From Lasiodiplodia sp. COLG20 (taxonomy: Eukaryota; Ascomycota; Dothideomycetes; Botryosphaeriales; Botryosphaeriaceae): a DNA stretch of 64,000 bases. A model generated the notes under the pieces. It had not been told where the DNA came from. It did no database searches and saw nothing but the letters and a program-made list of their open reading frames with translations. The stretch covers positions 39,525-103,524 of the forward strand of contig VNWV01000039.1 of the NCBI GenBank assembly GCA_009801085.1. The letters run 5' to 3'. This document shows positions 34,294 through 47,889 of this stretch, one piece after another (position 1 is the stretch's first letter; the number at the start of each line of letters is the position of its first letter). The position numbers were made by a program, and so were the translations under genes.

Positions 34294-35858
34294 TGTGAGA
34301 AAGCTGCGCTGCGGCGACTGCGGCGCCTGCGATTTGTTGTTGGGCCGGTGTGGCGGAGAAAACCGAAGGAAGGAACGGTAACCAGTGGAGGAGGATGGGT
34401 CGTGAAAGTCGTGACGCGCCTGCTTTTTGAGTGTTGGAAGAAAAGGGGTGAGGACTGCTAGCTGAAGAAGCTCTGAGACATTGATATAGTAAATGTAGAA
34501 GGTGAGGGCAAGCGCGAAGGTTCCGTAGGGCTGCAATGCGCACGTCAGTGTGGGAAACACTCGGTGAGCTGAACATGCGTGGCCCAACACGCGCGCCCCG
34601 CGGCGAATCGGTTCATCAGTATCGTTCGGCCTTGCTTCTGCAGGGGGCCTTGTTTCGTCGGCAGCTGGTAAACCTACTAGTGCATCTTTCGGCGCCCGGC
34701 GTAACTTTTCTTTACAGCTAAACTTCCCGACTAGTCAACCACCATTCATGGTCCCAACGCCTCTCTGCCTCGATGGAACTCACCTGCGGGAGGTCTAGAA
34801 GATTCCTTGGATATAGGGAGCTACTGCAGACGCCGAGTTGCCAGTGAGATTCGATTGTAAAGCTGCTCGTTCTTAGGATGTGTGGACTTCTTCTCGGTGC
34901 CGTTGCCGGGGCGCGCGAAACAACGGCCAGCAGCAAAATACCGAGCTACATGGTTCCATTTGCAAAACAGAGAATAAACAATGAAATTTTCAATTTAAAG
35001 TAGGTAGACTGGCTTATCTGGCGCTATGAAATGTTCTATGCATCGACCCCTCTGGCTGTAAAGTAAGCGTAGCCTCTCCGCCGAACAGTCAAATGGGGTT
35101 TGGTTTTGATTCTCTGTTTCGCTGCGAAACCACACCCCCAGAAACAGCCGCCGACCGCACCCTCGTCCGGTTCTCAACGGCGTACCGGTGCACGCGCCCC
35201 ACTCTGCCACCGACCGTTAGGCGGGACTTAACAACAGCCAAGACTTCAGGCCGCGACCAGGGGTTCGTGGAACTTCGCCCAAGCTCCTGTCAATTTCTCG
35301 GTGATCATGATATCACACACGCACCACAATTATTATGCCTCAGCACACTCTCTCCCATTTCCCAGTAAAAAAAACCTTCCGCCTTCCCAGGCCGCCGGGC
35401 CAAAATAGACTACAAAAACGTCAAGAGCACCTAGCTCTGTGACTACTACTAACCTCGAAATCTCCCGCGACACCACTACGTTGGTTGGGATGGAGGAAAA
35501 CGAATAAAAAGAGAAAAAGAAGGGAATCCGCGCTCCTGCTGCTCCAACAAAATCGCTCGCCGCTCAATGCCCAAGCTTTCCTAAAACAAAGGCCCCACCG
35601 GGCCTGTGCAGATTAAATCGCAAATCTGCCGTCCTCCTATGCGGCCGCCTCGACATGTGATCCAAACCCCCTCTCCATTATCAACTTTTCTCCCGGTGTG
35701 ATTTGCGCACTGTTCCCCGCAAGAAAACGCCTCCTCGCACCTTCCCAAGATGCTGACCTGCAGTGGAATCTGAAAAACGAAACATGAAGCGAATACATGA
35801 GAAAGGTGCCCAAGACTCCAAGCCGCATGCGTGAAGAAAGCCTTAACATCTCGAGCGC
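34294..35858. other. Intergenic, questin oxidase-like promoter and LRG1 3' flank
   Basis: 1.57 kb between two minus-strand genes. It holds the upstream region of the questin oxidase-like gene and the 3' flank of the LIM-RhoGAP gene. A frame stays open upstream of the chosen ATG at 34293, but its composition is not compelling. Nothing else is recognised. Confidence 0.5.
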
Positions 35859-38800
35859 CTACCCGGCTCCCGTAACTCCCACCCCGGGCCGCTGGTATTG
35901 TGATGACCGGTTCTCCCTATATCTGCTCGGTGATCCGCGGTCGCTGTGTGAATCCGACGATGCGTTTCCGTACGGCGGCTGCGGCGGTCCCAGCTCTCCA
36001 TTGTCTCTTTGTCCTCCTACATGCCGCACCGAGCTCTCTGCCTGGTATGATGCCGGATCAGATTCGATGCGTGCGACCACCGGCGCAGACGACCGGCTGC
36101 CCGAGTTGCGATTTGCCTGCTGCGGCCCTGGCACCGTTGCTTGCGGGATCTTGCCGAGCTCGCCAACCCGCTTGAGGATCTCTTTCGTTGTGAGTTCGGC
36201 GTTGAGGTCGAACATGGATGAATCCGCCAGGATCGATTGAAGGTCCTCCGGAACCTGTTGATGTCAGCTTTAGTCAAAGAGTGGAGCCAGATTCAAATCA
36301 CTTACCTCGCACATGGACTCGTTGCACTGGATGAGAGAGTGCACTGCTTCGATTGCGAGGAAACTGGAGTCCATATCCGGGCTTTTGGTGCTGGAGTACA
36401 GGATGTTGGGGGCGATGACCGTGGCCAGGTTGTGGATGTCCATTTTACTGCCCGTCTCCTCGTCCACAGTGTGGAAGGACGACACCCAGTTAAGGAATGT
36501 GAACAACACTTCCATGGTGTCGCGGTGGACCTTTGGCATAAGACAACAGGTGAGATGTAACACACGCCTCCGCTTGTCCTCATCTTGAATCTTCGCTCCG
36601 GTAATGAACAGGCGGTGCAGCTTGAATGTCATGACGGGGTCAGGCAGCTCACGAAGGAATTTCTTGAGCAAAGCCGCAACTTGCACTGGACTCTCACGCG
36701 TCAGGTCGACAGCATCCCCTCCCTTCGCGTCGATCTCTTCTGTGAGTTCGCGCAGGCGCTTGATGTTTCCGTTCTTACGGAAAACACCCTCAACCGACAT
36801 GTCCATGGTACGCATGGCTGACACTGCATCCTGTACCAGGGCGGGAACCTTGAGAGTTCCGGGACCTACGCAATCGGTGGATTCGGCGCCGTCCTTTTCC
36901 ACGACGAACTCCAAGCTCTTGCCGAAGACGCCCTTCCTCTTGCCGCCCTTCGGCTTTTCGTTGCCCTTGAACGCCTTGCCAAACTTGCCCCAGAACGTGG
37001 GTCGCTTCTGGTTCTCGATGAGCTCCAGGAGCTCTTCTTGGTTGAAGTGGCCCTCCAGCAACGGTTCCATGGATAGAACTGCCACGTGGCGAACAATGAA
37101 GTATTCCAGAGCGGTGAGCTCCGAAAAATACTTCTTGCCGTAATGGCCCTCTCCAGCTGCAGCCTTCTCCAGCTCTTGCGCCCCTGATACATCTCTCCTG
37201 TGACCGTTAACGAGCTTTGGCCTTGGTTCTTGCCCAACAAGGTGGTCGCGTGCATACTTTGCTGCATTTGGTCTTTGGTCCTTCGCCTGCTCCGCAGCGA
37301 CAATACGGGGGATATCGTCCAGGGCAATGCCTCCATTGGTGCCGAAAGTCAACGGCCCGGTCTCGTTGTAGTCGCGTCCCTGTTCGATAGTCATGTTGTT
37401 AGGACCGCTGCCTCTCTGTGCGTCACCAGCAGATCCAGGACGGATGCCCTCTGGGCCATCCATGACCCGAGAAGTCCTCGCACGTTTCATGGTTTGAGAC
37501 AAATGCTTGTCGAGTCTTGTAGACCGCAGTCTTCGGATATCGCCAAGGGTCTGTTCGTAGGACGAGGGGGTGGCCTTCTCATTGTTGTGACCAGTGTAGG
37601 ACTTTGACCTGGTATCCGACCTGAGCAGCGGCGGTTCTGCTGCTGGTTCAGAGCCTGCAGGGGAGACACGATGGCCGGAGTTGGAATCATAGTCCATCAA
37701 GTTCGGGTCGTCTGGGGTTCGTATCATCAGTCCAAGGTTATCTCTTCCTTCTTCGCCGCGACCGGGGCTTACCTGAGGTGTGAGGAAGCGCGCCGCTTGT
37801 GCGAAGAGTTGCAAGGAGACGTGCGTGCGCAACCCTAAGAAGGTGGACGTATTGCCGTAGCCTTGTCACTTGCACAAAGCCGGATTCGGCGTCCGAGACA
37901 CTTGCCGCGCAGTTGGCGCACATCAACTTCTCGCTCGACGGGCTCCACCGAGCCTCATGGTGGTCTCGAAGCTCTTTGTCGCATGTCCGGCACTTCATGC
38001 AAGCAACATGGAAGACTCTGTTGTTGGCCATGAAGCATTTGTCTTCGACCGGCTTGTCGCAGACTGGGCAAGTATCCGCAGTCCGCTGCACAAGGGCCAC
38101 AGATTCGCTACCGGTATCGATGATGGTGTCTTGCTCAAGCTTCGACTCGAGGGAGTTGATCTGGTCCATAAACCCACTGAGCCCTGATGCACTGCCGGTT
38201 TCCCGCTCGAGTTTGAGAGCACCCTGCAGGCAAATGCGGATCAGGAGCTTGAGGTAATGTGCGAGGCCAGTGACTAGCGAAAGTAGTTCCTGCGTAACGC
38301 CCAGTCGTCGCACTCCTGTATCTTGTGATTGGGCGAGGAGCTGGAAGAACGCTACAACTTTCTTGCATAGCAGCTTCGCCTCACGGGAGTAAGACAGGCC
38401 TAGATCGCCGGCGTTAGACAGTCCGCTTTGTCTGGACTTTGGAGGGGATTTACCTTTTGGGGTCTGTTCGACCAAGACTTTGTCGAGTTCGTCAGCCCCC
38501 TCAAATAGAAGATCGATGTGCACGATGAATCTTCTGGCAGCCAGAACTCCGTCAAAATATGCGCCGTTGCTGACATGAAGCAGCATGTCAGAAATACAAG
38601 TGGCGGAGCGCTCCTCAAAGGCCGACAGCGTCTTCCAGATCCAGTTGACACGTTCTTCGATTTTCTCCTCTTCCATCCTGACATCTTTTCTCAGTTCATC
38701 GGTGTCTTCCTCCCCTGCCAGCGCTTTCTCGACAACGGGTTGGCCGGTTGTGTGGAGGCGCACATTCCAGAACTTGTGAATCATGTAGCACTCCGGATGC

Positions 38801-39502
38801 CAATGCTGGTTCTGGCCATTTCTGAAAATCTCGACAAACTGCTTGAGGATGGCGGTCTGGCAGCCGTTGCAGCGCTGAGCAAATTTTGTGGAATAATGAA
38901 AGTGGCAGTAGACGCTGCCGTCGTGCTCGTAGTAGCTGTCCTGAGCACCGAAAACGGTGGGACAGACGGAGCAGGTGAAATGTTCGATGTGGTATTTACG
39001 GTCGAGGGCTGTTATGTACGAACCGCGGAGGGCACCGCCGCAGGAGAAGCAAAGGAGATCGAGACGGCGGAAGTAGTCAGTCTCGCACAGCGGGTATTGA
39101 TTGGGCCCCTGCTCGGGCACAGGGAAGAACTTGGAGGCTACAATCTTGTCGCAATCCTACAGCGTGGTATGTCAGCTCCTTGGCGCAACAGACAAGTGCA
39201 GGGCTGCAACTGACATGACAAGTGAAGCACTCAAGGTGGAACGTGTCGCCCAATGCGCGGACGAACTGGCCCGTCAGGTGTCCGCCGCACTTCCCGCAGA
39301 CCCTCGAGCCGCTGGGCCTCCGGGAGCCGTTGCGCGAGCGCTCGCGCGACGGGCGCGACGAATCACCACCATTCTCCAGGCGTCGGGACCGCTCGCGCTC
39401 GTCCTGCGTGTTGTTGTTGGCCATGTCGCCGGGGCCGAGCGCCGCATCGTCGGGCGGGGCGAGCCCGTCCCTAGACGGCGGGCCCTCTGAGGGTGTAGCC
39501 AT
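35859..39502 (-). CDS. LRG1: LIM-domain Rho GTPase-activating protein, Lrg1 type
   Basis: Negative regulator of Rho1, acting in cell-wall integrity and polarised hyphal growth (yeast Lrg1, Neurospora LRG-1). Exons on the minus strand are 39502-39215, 39156-37773, 37711-36306 and 36254-35859, all in phase, giving 1157 residues. After a charged N-terminus come LIM1 (CGKCGGHLTGQFVRALGDTFHLECF, from about residue 69), LIM2 (CFSCGGALRGSYITALDRKYHIEHFTC) and, after a helical region, LIM3 (CPVCDKPVEDKCFMANNRVFHVACMKC, from about 459). The RhoGAP domain spans about 845-1030. It holds the arginine finger in GVFRKNG (about 867), KKFLRELPDPV and NLATVIAPNILYS. The order LIM-LIM-LIM-RhoGAP separates Lrg1 from Rga1-type GAPs. 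The tail is Ser/Pro/Gln-rich. It diverges from RPB4. Confidence 0.93.
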
Positions 39503-40454
39503 GGTCGGATGCCCGAGCCCTCAAGCTGTGCGGCGGCCGGAGGTCGCGTGGGCGAGCGGGCGGGACGGGGAAGGCACGGGGGACGCGGACGGTCGCAAGG
39601 GCGCTCTCAGGGCGTGGGTTCCTGGGCGGACTCGCACGCGGGGGTTGGGTCGAGCAGGCGTGGCGGCGCTCTGGGGCGCTCTCAACAGGCGCTTTTGCGG
39701 TTGCTGGGCGGAACTGGGGTGTGCTTGAGTCGGGGGCAGCGCGGGGGGGCGGTGGGTGGTGGAGTTGGCTGCTCAGCTCGCCGTCCACAGCATGCGGCGA
39801 AAGGCCTGGGGTTTAGGCGCGGTGGTGTCGGCAGCAGGTGCTCGATCCCTGCAGGGGAAAGGGAAGCGGACGAGAGGCTGAAACGCAACTTGGGAGTGGC
39901 AGCGCGACGAGACGCTCGCCGCCATGCAACAGCGGCGCGGTAGGCCTCTCGCTCTCTCGGTCGACGAGAGCAGGGCTGGGCGCGGGCGAGAGAGGGCGGG
40001 CGGCGTGCGAAGGGTGGGAGCGGGTGGTGTGGATGGAGGTGGGTGTTAGTTACGGGGGGGCTTGCGGGAGGTGAGCGCTGCGAGAGGAGGCCCTGGGGGC
40101 CGCTTGGTCGTAGATTGGATGGCCCCGTGCTTGAGCGGCAGGCGTGTTGATCGCAGCGCGACAGCGCCAGAGACGACTGACTGCGCGCGAGAGAGCGCGC
40201 CCGCGCCGTGTGCTACTCAGCGGCCATGTGCTGCGCGACGCCCTATCGCCCTCCGCCTGCGCGCCTGCGCCGTGGCCTCAGGTTCCCCGCGACTGCCGCC
40301 TTTCTCCGCCCTCACCATCCATCCCCTCCGCCGCTGACTCGACGCCGCGTCTGACGGCATAGCTCCACCCGCCCCAGCCAGAGCGACAGCAGACCTTCTC
40401 CGCCGCAGCCTCCGCCACGCCCGCTCCTCCACTCCACCCACCGCACCCGCCACA
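39503..40454. promoter_or_regulatory. Divergent promoter region, LRG1 / RPB4
   Basis: 952 bp between the two start codons. It is very GC-rich and G-rich on the plus strand up to about 40130, then turns pyrimidine-rich up to the RPB4 ATG. Open frames through it have Arg/Gly/Ala-skewed composition and are dismissed. Expected to hold both promoters and leaders. Confidence 0.6.
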
Positions 40455-40933
40455 ATGTCTGCGCGACGCGGCCGCGGCGATGCCGCCGGCGACGAGGAGG
40501 CTGGTGTCGAGCTCAAGCTGGGCGAGTTCCAGAACGTCACCACCCTGACCCTCTCCGAGGCGCGTCTGATTATCGACGCCATCGTCGAGCACCGCAAGAA
40601 GCACAAGATTGCCCTCAACGAGACCGAGACCCTCACCAAGATGCGCGCCTACCTCGACGTATTCTCGCGCTTCAAGGACCGCGAGGACTGCGACTCCATC
40701 GACAACCTGCTGCGTACCCGCAACGACCTGGCCGGGTTTGAGCGCTCGCAGCTTGGTGCGTCTTCCCCGTCTCCTGCACCTATTCTAGCGCTGACATGCA
40801 ATCAGGCACTCTTTGTTGCGAGACGGCCGACGAGGCCAAGACCCTCATCCCTTCGCTTCAGGACAAGATCTCCGACGCGGACCTCCAGCAGCTACTCACC
40901 GAAATTAGCCGCCTGCGCCATTTCTCCGAGTAG
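40455..40933 (+). CDS. RPB4: RNA polymerase II subunit Rpb4
   Basis: Subunit of the Rpb4/Rpb7 stalk of RNA polymerase II, involved in initiation, termination and mRNA fate. Two exons, 40455-40755 and 40806-40933, give 142 residues; the fungal protein is usually about 140 to 220. The N-terminus carries an acidic linker and the HRDC-like fold elements: LKLGEFQNVTTLTLSEARLII. The C-terminal part has the family motif LCCETADEAKTLIPSLQDKISDADLQQLLTEISRLRHF. The intron (GTGCGT donor, CAATCAG acceptor) restores this motif in phase. Confidence 0.95.
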
Positions 40934-42013
40934 CCTTCTCGGAGCAGCGTTGGCGGAATCGGGAATGTCAAGGCCTGGGGCTACGTGCATGTTGGAGCAC
41001 CTTCGGCGGCACTCCGCACGACGATCTGTGGCGGAGCACTGCTATTCTGAGAAGACTGCAGCGCTACGTTGCAGGCGGCCGCGTTGCTCGCAGAGGACAT
41101 GACGTTGGTGCCGGATCGCGCGGCAGCCGCCTCACTCGGAAGTTGGCTCGATAATGCCCAAATGTCACCGGTCATTCCCATTGTTGGTCTGGTGTGATTG
41201 GGCGGGATCCAACGGCAGGGCTTACGACCAGGAAAGAAAGGGAAAAAATAGAAACAAAGAAAAAGCGTGCGTTCCAACAAGACAGAACCCATGCTCACTA
41301 CGCAAAATAGTACCTGTATCTCGAAACAGCGCACCGTGTGGCCTATAGATCGTACCGCCAGACGCGTGGTTGATTTTGATTCACTGTCCTCTGCCTCCTA
41401 TGAGAAGCGTGATATCTACAACCCATGGCCCTTTTCTCTGCTTACCGTATACGCTGATCCCAGATACAGCAACACCAAAAGTAAGCAAATCTGTGTTGAT
41501 CTTTGATTGATAGAGAACAAGAGCGCTTTTTTACTCCCGTCTGCTGATTCAGCTGAGGGCTTTTTTTTTCTGCAATCTAATCTCACTGTTGCTTTGGAGA
41601 AATTGTACACTTGAATGCACCGTCGAACATTTTTCCATCTCCCAGCAAGCCATCCCTCTTACTCTTGATGGGTTGCACTGCCACTGTAAAAAAAAAAAAA
41701 AAAAAAGGAAACTCCGAGGCGAAAAGAGAAATACATCGGCCTACTACAGTCTCCAATTGAGGCGAGAAAGAATACTAAAGGAAAGATTCGGACTTGTGGC
41801 CACCAACTCCTCGCTTGCTGTCAACGAAGAAAAAAAAAAACTTGGGTACTCATTTTGAAGGAAATTTGCGAAGGCATATAATGAACGAAAGAGGAAGCCT
41901 TGACAATCTGAAGAGGCTACCAGCTAAGTAGAACGCTCCACGCACGCAGAGTTAAGAATAGAATGATAATTTGAGTGAAGCAATCTGTTAGCCACGACGC
42001 TTTGAACGCTCTT
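40934..42013. other. Intergenic, convergent 3' ends of RPB4 and RIM15
   Basis: 1.08 kb between two convergent genes. It includes a run of 19 A at 41688-41706 and a shorter A run near 41830. No gene or RNA was recognised; expected to hold both polyadenylation regions. Confidence 0.55.
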
Positions 42014-45000
42014 CTACTCTCGGTTTCGAGACGGAGATGTGGATGCCTTTGGCGTAGGGTCTGGATCAGGCTCTGTGTGGGAAGCCTTCGGCGTGGCGTC
42101 TGCATCCATTTCAATCTCCTTTACCGCATTACCGGGTAAGGGGGGAAGGATCTCCGGAGGCGTGATGGATATATTCGTCATGTCGGACTTTTCTTTTTCG
42201 TCCCCCTCTTTCTTCGCGGGCGTCTCGGGGGAAGCCTCGACCTGGGAATCATCGATCGACTGCTCCTCAGAGATGGCCGGTGGGGGCGAAGCATTCAGAT
42301 TTTCCACCGCAGCAATCTCCTCTACTGAAACGACGCTGCCATGGCTGTTCGTGCGCATCATCTCAAGGCCTAGTTTCGAAGAGCCTCGCGCTCTACCTTT
42401 TGGACTCTTGGTCCGTGCCTGTGTATTTCCCAACTCTTCGTCTTCGTCGTCGCCAGACTCGGCCGACTCATGTTTCTTGTTCTCTAGTGAGCGCCTCTTG
42501 GCATTGATTTGCTCGGAAGACCTCTGCTTCCGGATCGGAGCGTGCTCCAGAGCAGCTGGCGCCGAGGCTTCCTGGCGTAGAGGAACGCTTGTCGGAATCG
42601 CTAGGAGAGCCTTCGGATCTTTCGTGATGGCTGCTGGTTCATCGGAAATCCCCAGTCCACCGAAGGCCTGGGTCATATCACGATCTCTCCATTCGTCGGT
42701 TCCCTGGCGGTCAATAACTACGGCAACTTCATCGTTCTTGTTCTCGTTGTCCCCGAAGAAGCTTGAGCTAATGGAATCTTCGCGACTAGAGCCTCGGTAG
42801 CTACCGGAGGGCATCGCGGCAAAACTGGATGAGTTCGACGTTGGACTATCTTCCACGCGCGATGACTCTTGGCGGAGATTGGATGGAACAACAGATGTCA
42901 GCATGGATGGTGTCCAGTTCGGCGGCGGGGCTTTCCATTGACATAGTCGTCCGATTACTTCCGTCAATTTGGCAATAGTGGGCGGCTTCTCGATCAAAGC
43001 GTCGAAATGGTGAGGTGCTTGAAGCTCTTTGAGATAACCAGTTACAGCAACGATTGGCGTGTGGCTGTTGGCGTTCTTAGTTTCTCGGATCATGCGAGCG
43101 ACGTCAGCTCCGTTGACTTGTGGAAGCCGATACTCCATCATGATGATGTCAAACTTGACTTCACTCATGGCATAGCGCATCGCTTCCGGCCCTGTCTGGA
43201 CCTTGATCGCGCGACAACGCAGCTTCTCCAATAGCTTCTCCATGACCAGACGTGAGACGGGATGGTCCTCGCAGATGAGAATGTCTAATGGCCTGAAATA
43301 AGGTCCGTCTGCTGCAATGTGTGACATTCTGCGAGAGCTTTGTCTGCGACGGTGCACCCGAAGAAGAGCCTTCTGACGTGACTCTTCCGTATCGGACGAC
43401 GATGGGGAAACATCCAAAACTTGGCTTCGTCTCTTGTGCTGACTAAGTGCGGATTCTCCATCCTGGGAGTCCAAAGTCTGTGAGCGCGCTCTTGGAGAAG
43501 ATACCGCTCCTAGAGAGAGACCATTCTGCCGTGACTGTGAGCTTGCACTCGATTTCTCCGTAGGTATCGGGACACCCGGAGTTTTCGCAGGTTTACTAGC
43601 CATCTTTGCATCGAAAAAGCTTCCAGGTTGCAGGGAACTGCTAGCCATGCTTGCATTGCTGGGCTGATGCGATAATGACGAAGTCCCGCTGGAAGTCTTC
43701 CTGCGTTCATGATTTTGCCCGGTGCTGAACGATACAAGGAGAGGCGATGAAGGTTGAGAAGCTCGACTAGGAGAAGAGCTGACCTGGCTAACGGATGGCG
43801 ACGCTGGCCTGCCACCCTTTCCAGCTGTTGATTGTGTTCTCTTCAAGGGCATCGGCACCATCGGACTAGATTCAAGCGAAGGAGTCGGCGAAGTAACAGA
43901 TGGGGAGGTGGCTGTCGACGGTGTCTTGCTTTGGGCTTGCATGGCTTCGGCACGAAGCTTTTGGATGACATCTTTGTTCGCCTTCTCGAGCACCGGCAAA
44001 TTTTTGAATGCGAAAGCCCCGAAATCATCCGTGGCCATGGGTTCGCTGAGTCGCCTGCTTCGGCCCTCTCGCACGTGCGGTGGAATGTGCAGCGGCATTA
44101 AGCTCCTCTTGACCGAGTTGACTTGGACCTGAGAGCGTACTCGTGATAATGCATCGTGAGGCCTGTCAGGGTAGTCCGCACCCGGGGTTCCGCTAGAAGA
44201 CACTGCTTGGTCTTCGAACTCTGCAGCAAAGTTCTGCATCGTTGCTCCTCTTGAATCAAAGTACTCTGTATCTTCTGGGTTCTCAGAAGCGGGCACGAAA
44301 GACGCTTCGTCCTCGCGGAGCGTGTCCCAGTTGATATCAGCGAACCAAGGGTGGTTCTTGATTTCCTCGCCTCCACTGGAGAACTTGTCGTCGATGTTGG
44401 CGCCTAGCCTCTTGGCTGGATCGGTGCACATTAGGCGATTCATCAGATCTGTGGCCTCCTCAGACACCTCGTATTCATCCTCCGGTGGCCAATCGATCTT
44501 GCGCTCCAAGATATTCTGGAACACCTCGTCAGGGGTCTCGGCGTGGAACGGAGGGTAGCCGTAGAGACACTCGAATAGAATACACCCGAGTGACCACCAA
44601 TCGCTGACCTCGTCTTGGCCGCTTCCATTGATCGTCTCAGGGGCAAGGTAATCAGGTGTCCCCACAAATCGACGATTGCTGTCTTCAGGATCGAAAAGGG
44701 CCAAAGGAGGAGGGAGCATTCCAGAGTTTTGAGGAGGAGTTGCATTCTGTGCCGCACTGGAATGGCTGACCGTTGGCTGGAGGGCATAGGGATCTGGAGA
44801 GCCACCATCTTCGCTCATGTAGACCTCTTCATCGATAGGGGACCGGCGCTGGCCACCAACAGTATCGTCAGCTATGGAAAAGCGACGGAACATGGTCTGT
44901 AGGGCATCGCTGTCTCCGCTGTCACTACGGTTGTTCGAAGTTCGGCGTGATGGTTCACGCGTTGGCTCTTTCGACAAGCTGAAGTAAGATGGTTGGTTGA

Positions 45001-47889
45001 GATCACCAGACAAAGCAGGCATTAGTGACGGCGTGTTTTGGGGCGAATGTTGAGATCCCTGCGCATCGAAAGAGGCAGACCTAGAAGAGGTCACAGACAG
45101 TGCGCGATGGAATGGCCCTCCTTTGAGAAGGTCGGGTGCTTGCTCATCGGACTTGCTATTGAGGGCTCTCTTCTGTCTGCCAATCAGGCCCATACGAGAT
45201 AGACCAAAGTCGGTCAATTTGAGATGGCCCTTTTGATCGATCAGAAGATTGTCTGGCTTCAGATCACGGTGGACAATGCCACGGCTGTGAAGATGCTCTA
45301 CGCCGAGTACAACTTCCGCCAAATATTTCTTTGCCCAATCCTCCGGGAGAGCACCGAGGACTTTGATCAACGACGCGCAATCGCCGCCATTGAGGTACTC
45401 CATCACGAGATAGAGGTAGTCCTTGCTTGAGAATGTCCAGTAAAGCTTTGCGACGAAATCGCTCTCGCCTTGCCACATCATGATAGCTCTCTCAGCCTTG
45501 ACGTTTGTTACCTGGTTTTTGGCAACCATGTCTGCCTTTTTCAGCACCTTGATGGCAAAGTAATCGCCTGTAGATTTTTTCTTCGACAGGTAAACGCTAC
45601 CGAAAGCACCTTTGCTGATGGGCTTGATGATCTCGAAATCTTTGATTGAAGGCGGCACGGCCCTTGGTTGAGGATTGCTGCTCGGGATCAACCGCGGAGA
45701 AACCGGGGGTTTGGCGATGTCAGAACCGGCAGTCGAGGACTGTCGTCGATGATGGTGGATTGGATATGCTGCAAGAGCAGGAGAAGAGAAATCGCTTGTT
45801 GAGAGAACGGGAGATGTGATGGGAGAGTGGATAGAATCTGGTCCTATGGAGAGACGTCCTTTCGACATTCTAAGGGGTGACGGAGGCGGCTGCATACCAG
45901 CTCTGGCAGGAGACTGTTGCCTACTTGACATGACGCTTGGGAGAATGAGACTCCTCCGCTTGCGCTCGCGGGAGCTTGCAACCCTGCTGAGACTCACCTC
46001 TGAACCAGGTGAGTCGGCTCTTCGTGGCCCAGACAAGACTGAAGACCTAACGCTACTGTCACTGTCGGCTCCGGCATCACTCTCGAGGTGCATCGACGTT
46101 CTCTTGCTGTGGGACACTATGTTCATTGCCCCTACGTGTGAGCGAGGCGTTTGGCTGCCACGAGGGCTGCTCGATCTGGTCGACGTTGCTGCTGATGAAG
46201 GACGGCGGTCCAGATGAGGGGACGAGGCCAGAGATATTTCGGACGAGTTCCGGAAAGCCTGGTTCATGGCAGACGGATTTTCTAGTGAACAGGAGAACAT
46301 GCCTTCTTCCTGCGGACATTCAGGAAGATCGCCCTCGGTAGGTGTTTCATCCGGTTGGCTGGCCGTATCAGAGGTATCTGTAGAGTCGCTCAGCTCGCCG
46401 CGAGCGATACTCGCAGCCTTGCTTATTGCGGCCTCGACGCACTCTTGTACCAGGACTTCGAACTCTACGCGGATGCGTTCCGAATACTCCAGAATTCTGC
46501 GGTACCGGAAGATTGCATCTACCTTCGCCCTGCAAAACTTGGCGGTATCTTCACAGAGCGATGACAGGCCTTGCTCCCCATCGTTAGCCCCGATGTTCGG
46601 CGACTGCCACTGCAGCACTTGAGATATGCGATTCTCCGACTGGGGCGACTGCGTTCTCAATTCCGTGGAAAACTGGCCGCGAGTGTCCTTGATGGCAGGT
46701 GTATTGATTTCCAGAGCAGTGTCACAAAGATCCAGTACCAGCTCAACAATTCTCGACAGAGGTCTCCTGACTGCAAAAGACCTGGCTCGGCGGTGCCCCA
46801 GACCAGTCGAGCGATCTCGGGAGCGCGAAGGTGGTGAAGCGGGCGACGCCCTTCCTGAAGATACGCCAGAGGAGGGAGTCGAAGCAGGGGATATGGGGAG
46901 TCCTTTGTATTCTGCAGGAGGTCCGGTAAGGGTTTGATTGGCTTCTCCGGCAGCGGCCCGAGTCTGGCGTTGCGAGGTTGCTTCCAGAGCGTCTAAAACT
47001 TTGACGATTGCGTTGCGATGGTCAGTAAGAGCTTCCTGTGCCATTTGCACCTCCATCTCCGCCTTGTGCTCTTGCAAACAAAGATCAGTGTGCTTCTCGA
47101 ACCACCACGGGGTGATATGGCGCTCGCAGATGCGACACAACACAGGGGGCGGTGGAGGATGGGTGGAAGGATCGCCAGTTCCGGCTTCTGCTAGCTCGGT
47201 CAGATACCGTGCAAGCACTTCAGCACCGACTCCAAGAGACTCGACTAAAATCTCGGGGAGGTCAATGGTCACCTCCCGAACCACGGAAGGTCGCATCATC
47301 CACATGGTCTAAGGCATATCAGTATAGCGGATTTTGGGCCGATCAGGAGGGAAGAACCTACGTGGCAGTCGTCGCCCGAGGCGGGATTGTAGGACATGAT
47401 TCCTTGGGCCTCAAGATTCAAGATCTGCTCCGATTCTTCTTCAGGCTGGCTAGCCTCAACATCCTCTCCAGAGGGGCCTTCAGGTGGGTTTGGCTTAGAC
47501 CTCAGCTTAGAGAAGGGGCCCATCTTCATAGAAAACCTGATGACGCGACTTCGGGCATCGTCCTGGCGCATGGTCTCCACAACGTCGGTAAAAGCACGCT
47601 TGTTGCCCAGCAGCAGGTCGTCGATGGGCTTCCCAATGACCGAGTCGGGCTCGGAGCCCACGACCTCGCGCCACGAAGGGCTGACGGAACGGATGGTGCC
47701 GTCCAGGTTGAGGTCAACGAGCACATTGAGCGTCTGCTCGGCGGCCTCCTTGAGCTCTTCCATTTCGTCACGGATGTTCTGGCTGACGGTTCTCTCCATG
47801 GGCACCTTGGGATTCTGGGGGTGCGAAGCGCCCAGCCTCAAGGCTGCGACTTTCGGCGGGGCCAAGGTCTGATGCTGAGGGTCGTCCAT
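42014..47889 (-). CDS. RIM15: Rim15-type PAS/AGC kinase/response-regulator protein
   Basis: Glucose- and nutrient-repressed kinase that drives quiescence, stress resistance and, in moulds, conidiation; in yeast it acts downstream of PKA, TORC1 and Sch9. Exon 1 (47889-47362) and exon 2 (47308-42014) give 1940 residues. A PAS-like domain spans about 50-130. A C2HC zinc finger lies near 235-255 (CRICERHITPWWFEKHTDLC). The kinase domain starts near 730 (ISKGAFGSVYLSKK), with HRDLKPDNLL (about 857), DFGLSR (about 876) and, after an insert of about 180 residues, GTPDYLAPET (about 1064). The insert between DFG and APE is typical of Rim15. A receiver domain at about 1515-1630 has the acidic pair (ICEDH), the Thr (AVTGY) and the Lys (IEKP), but Glu1568 stands where the phospho-Asp should be. 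Linkers are Ser/Pro-rich. Confidence 0.95.
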
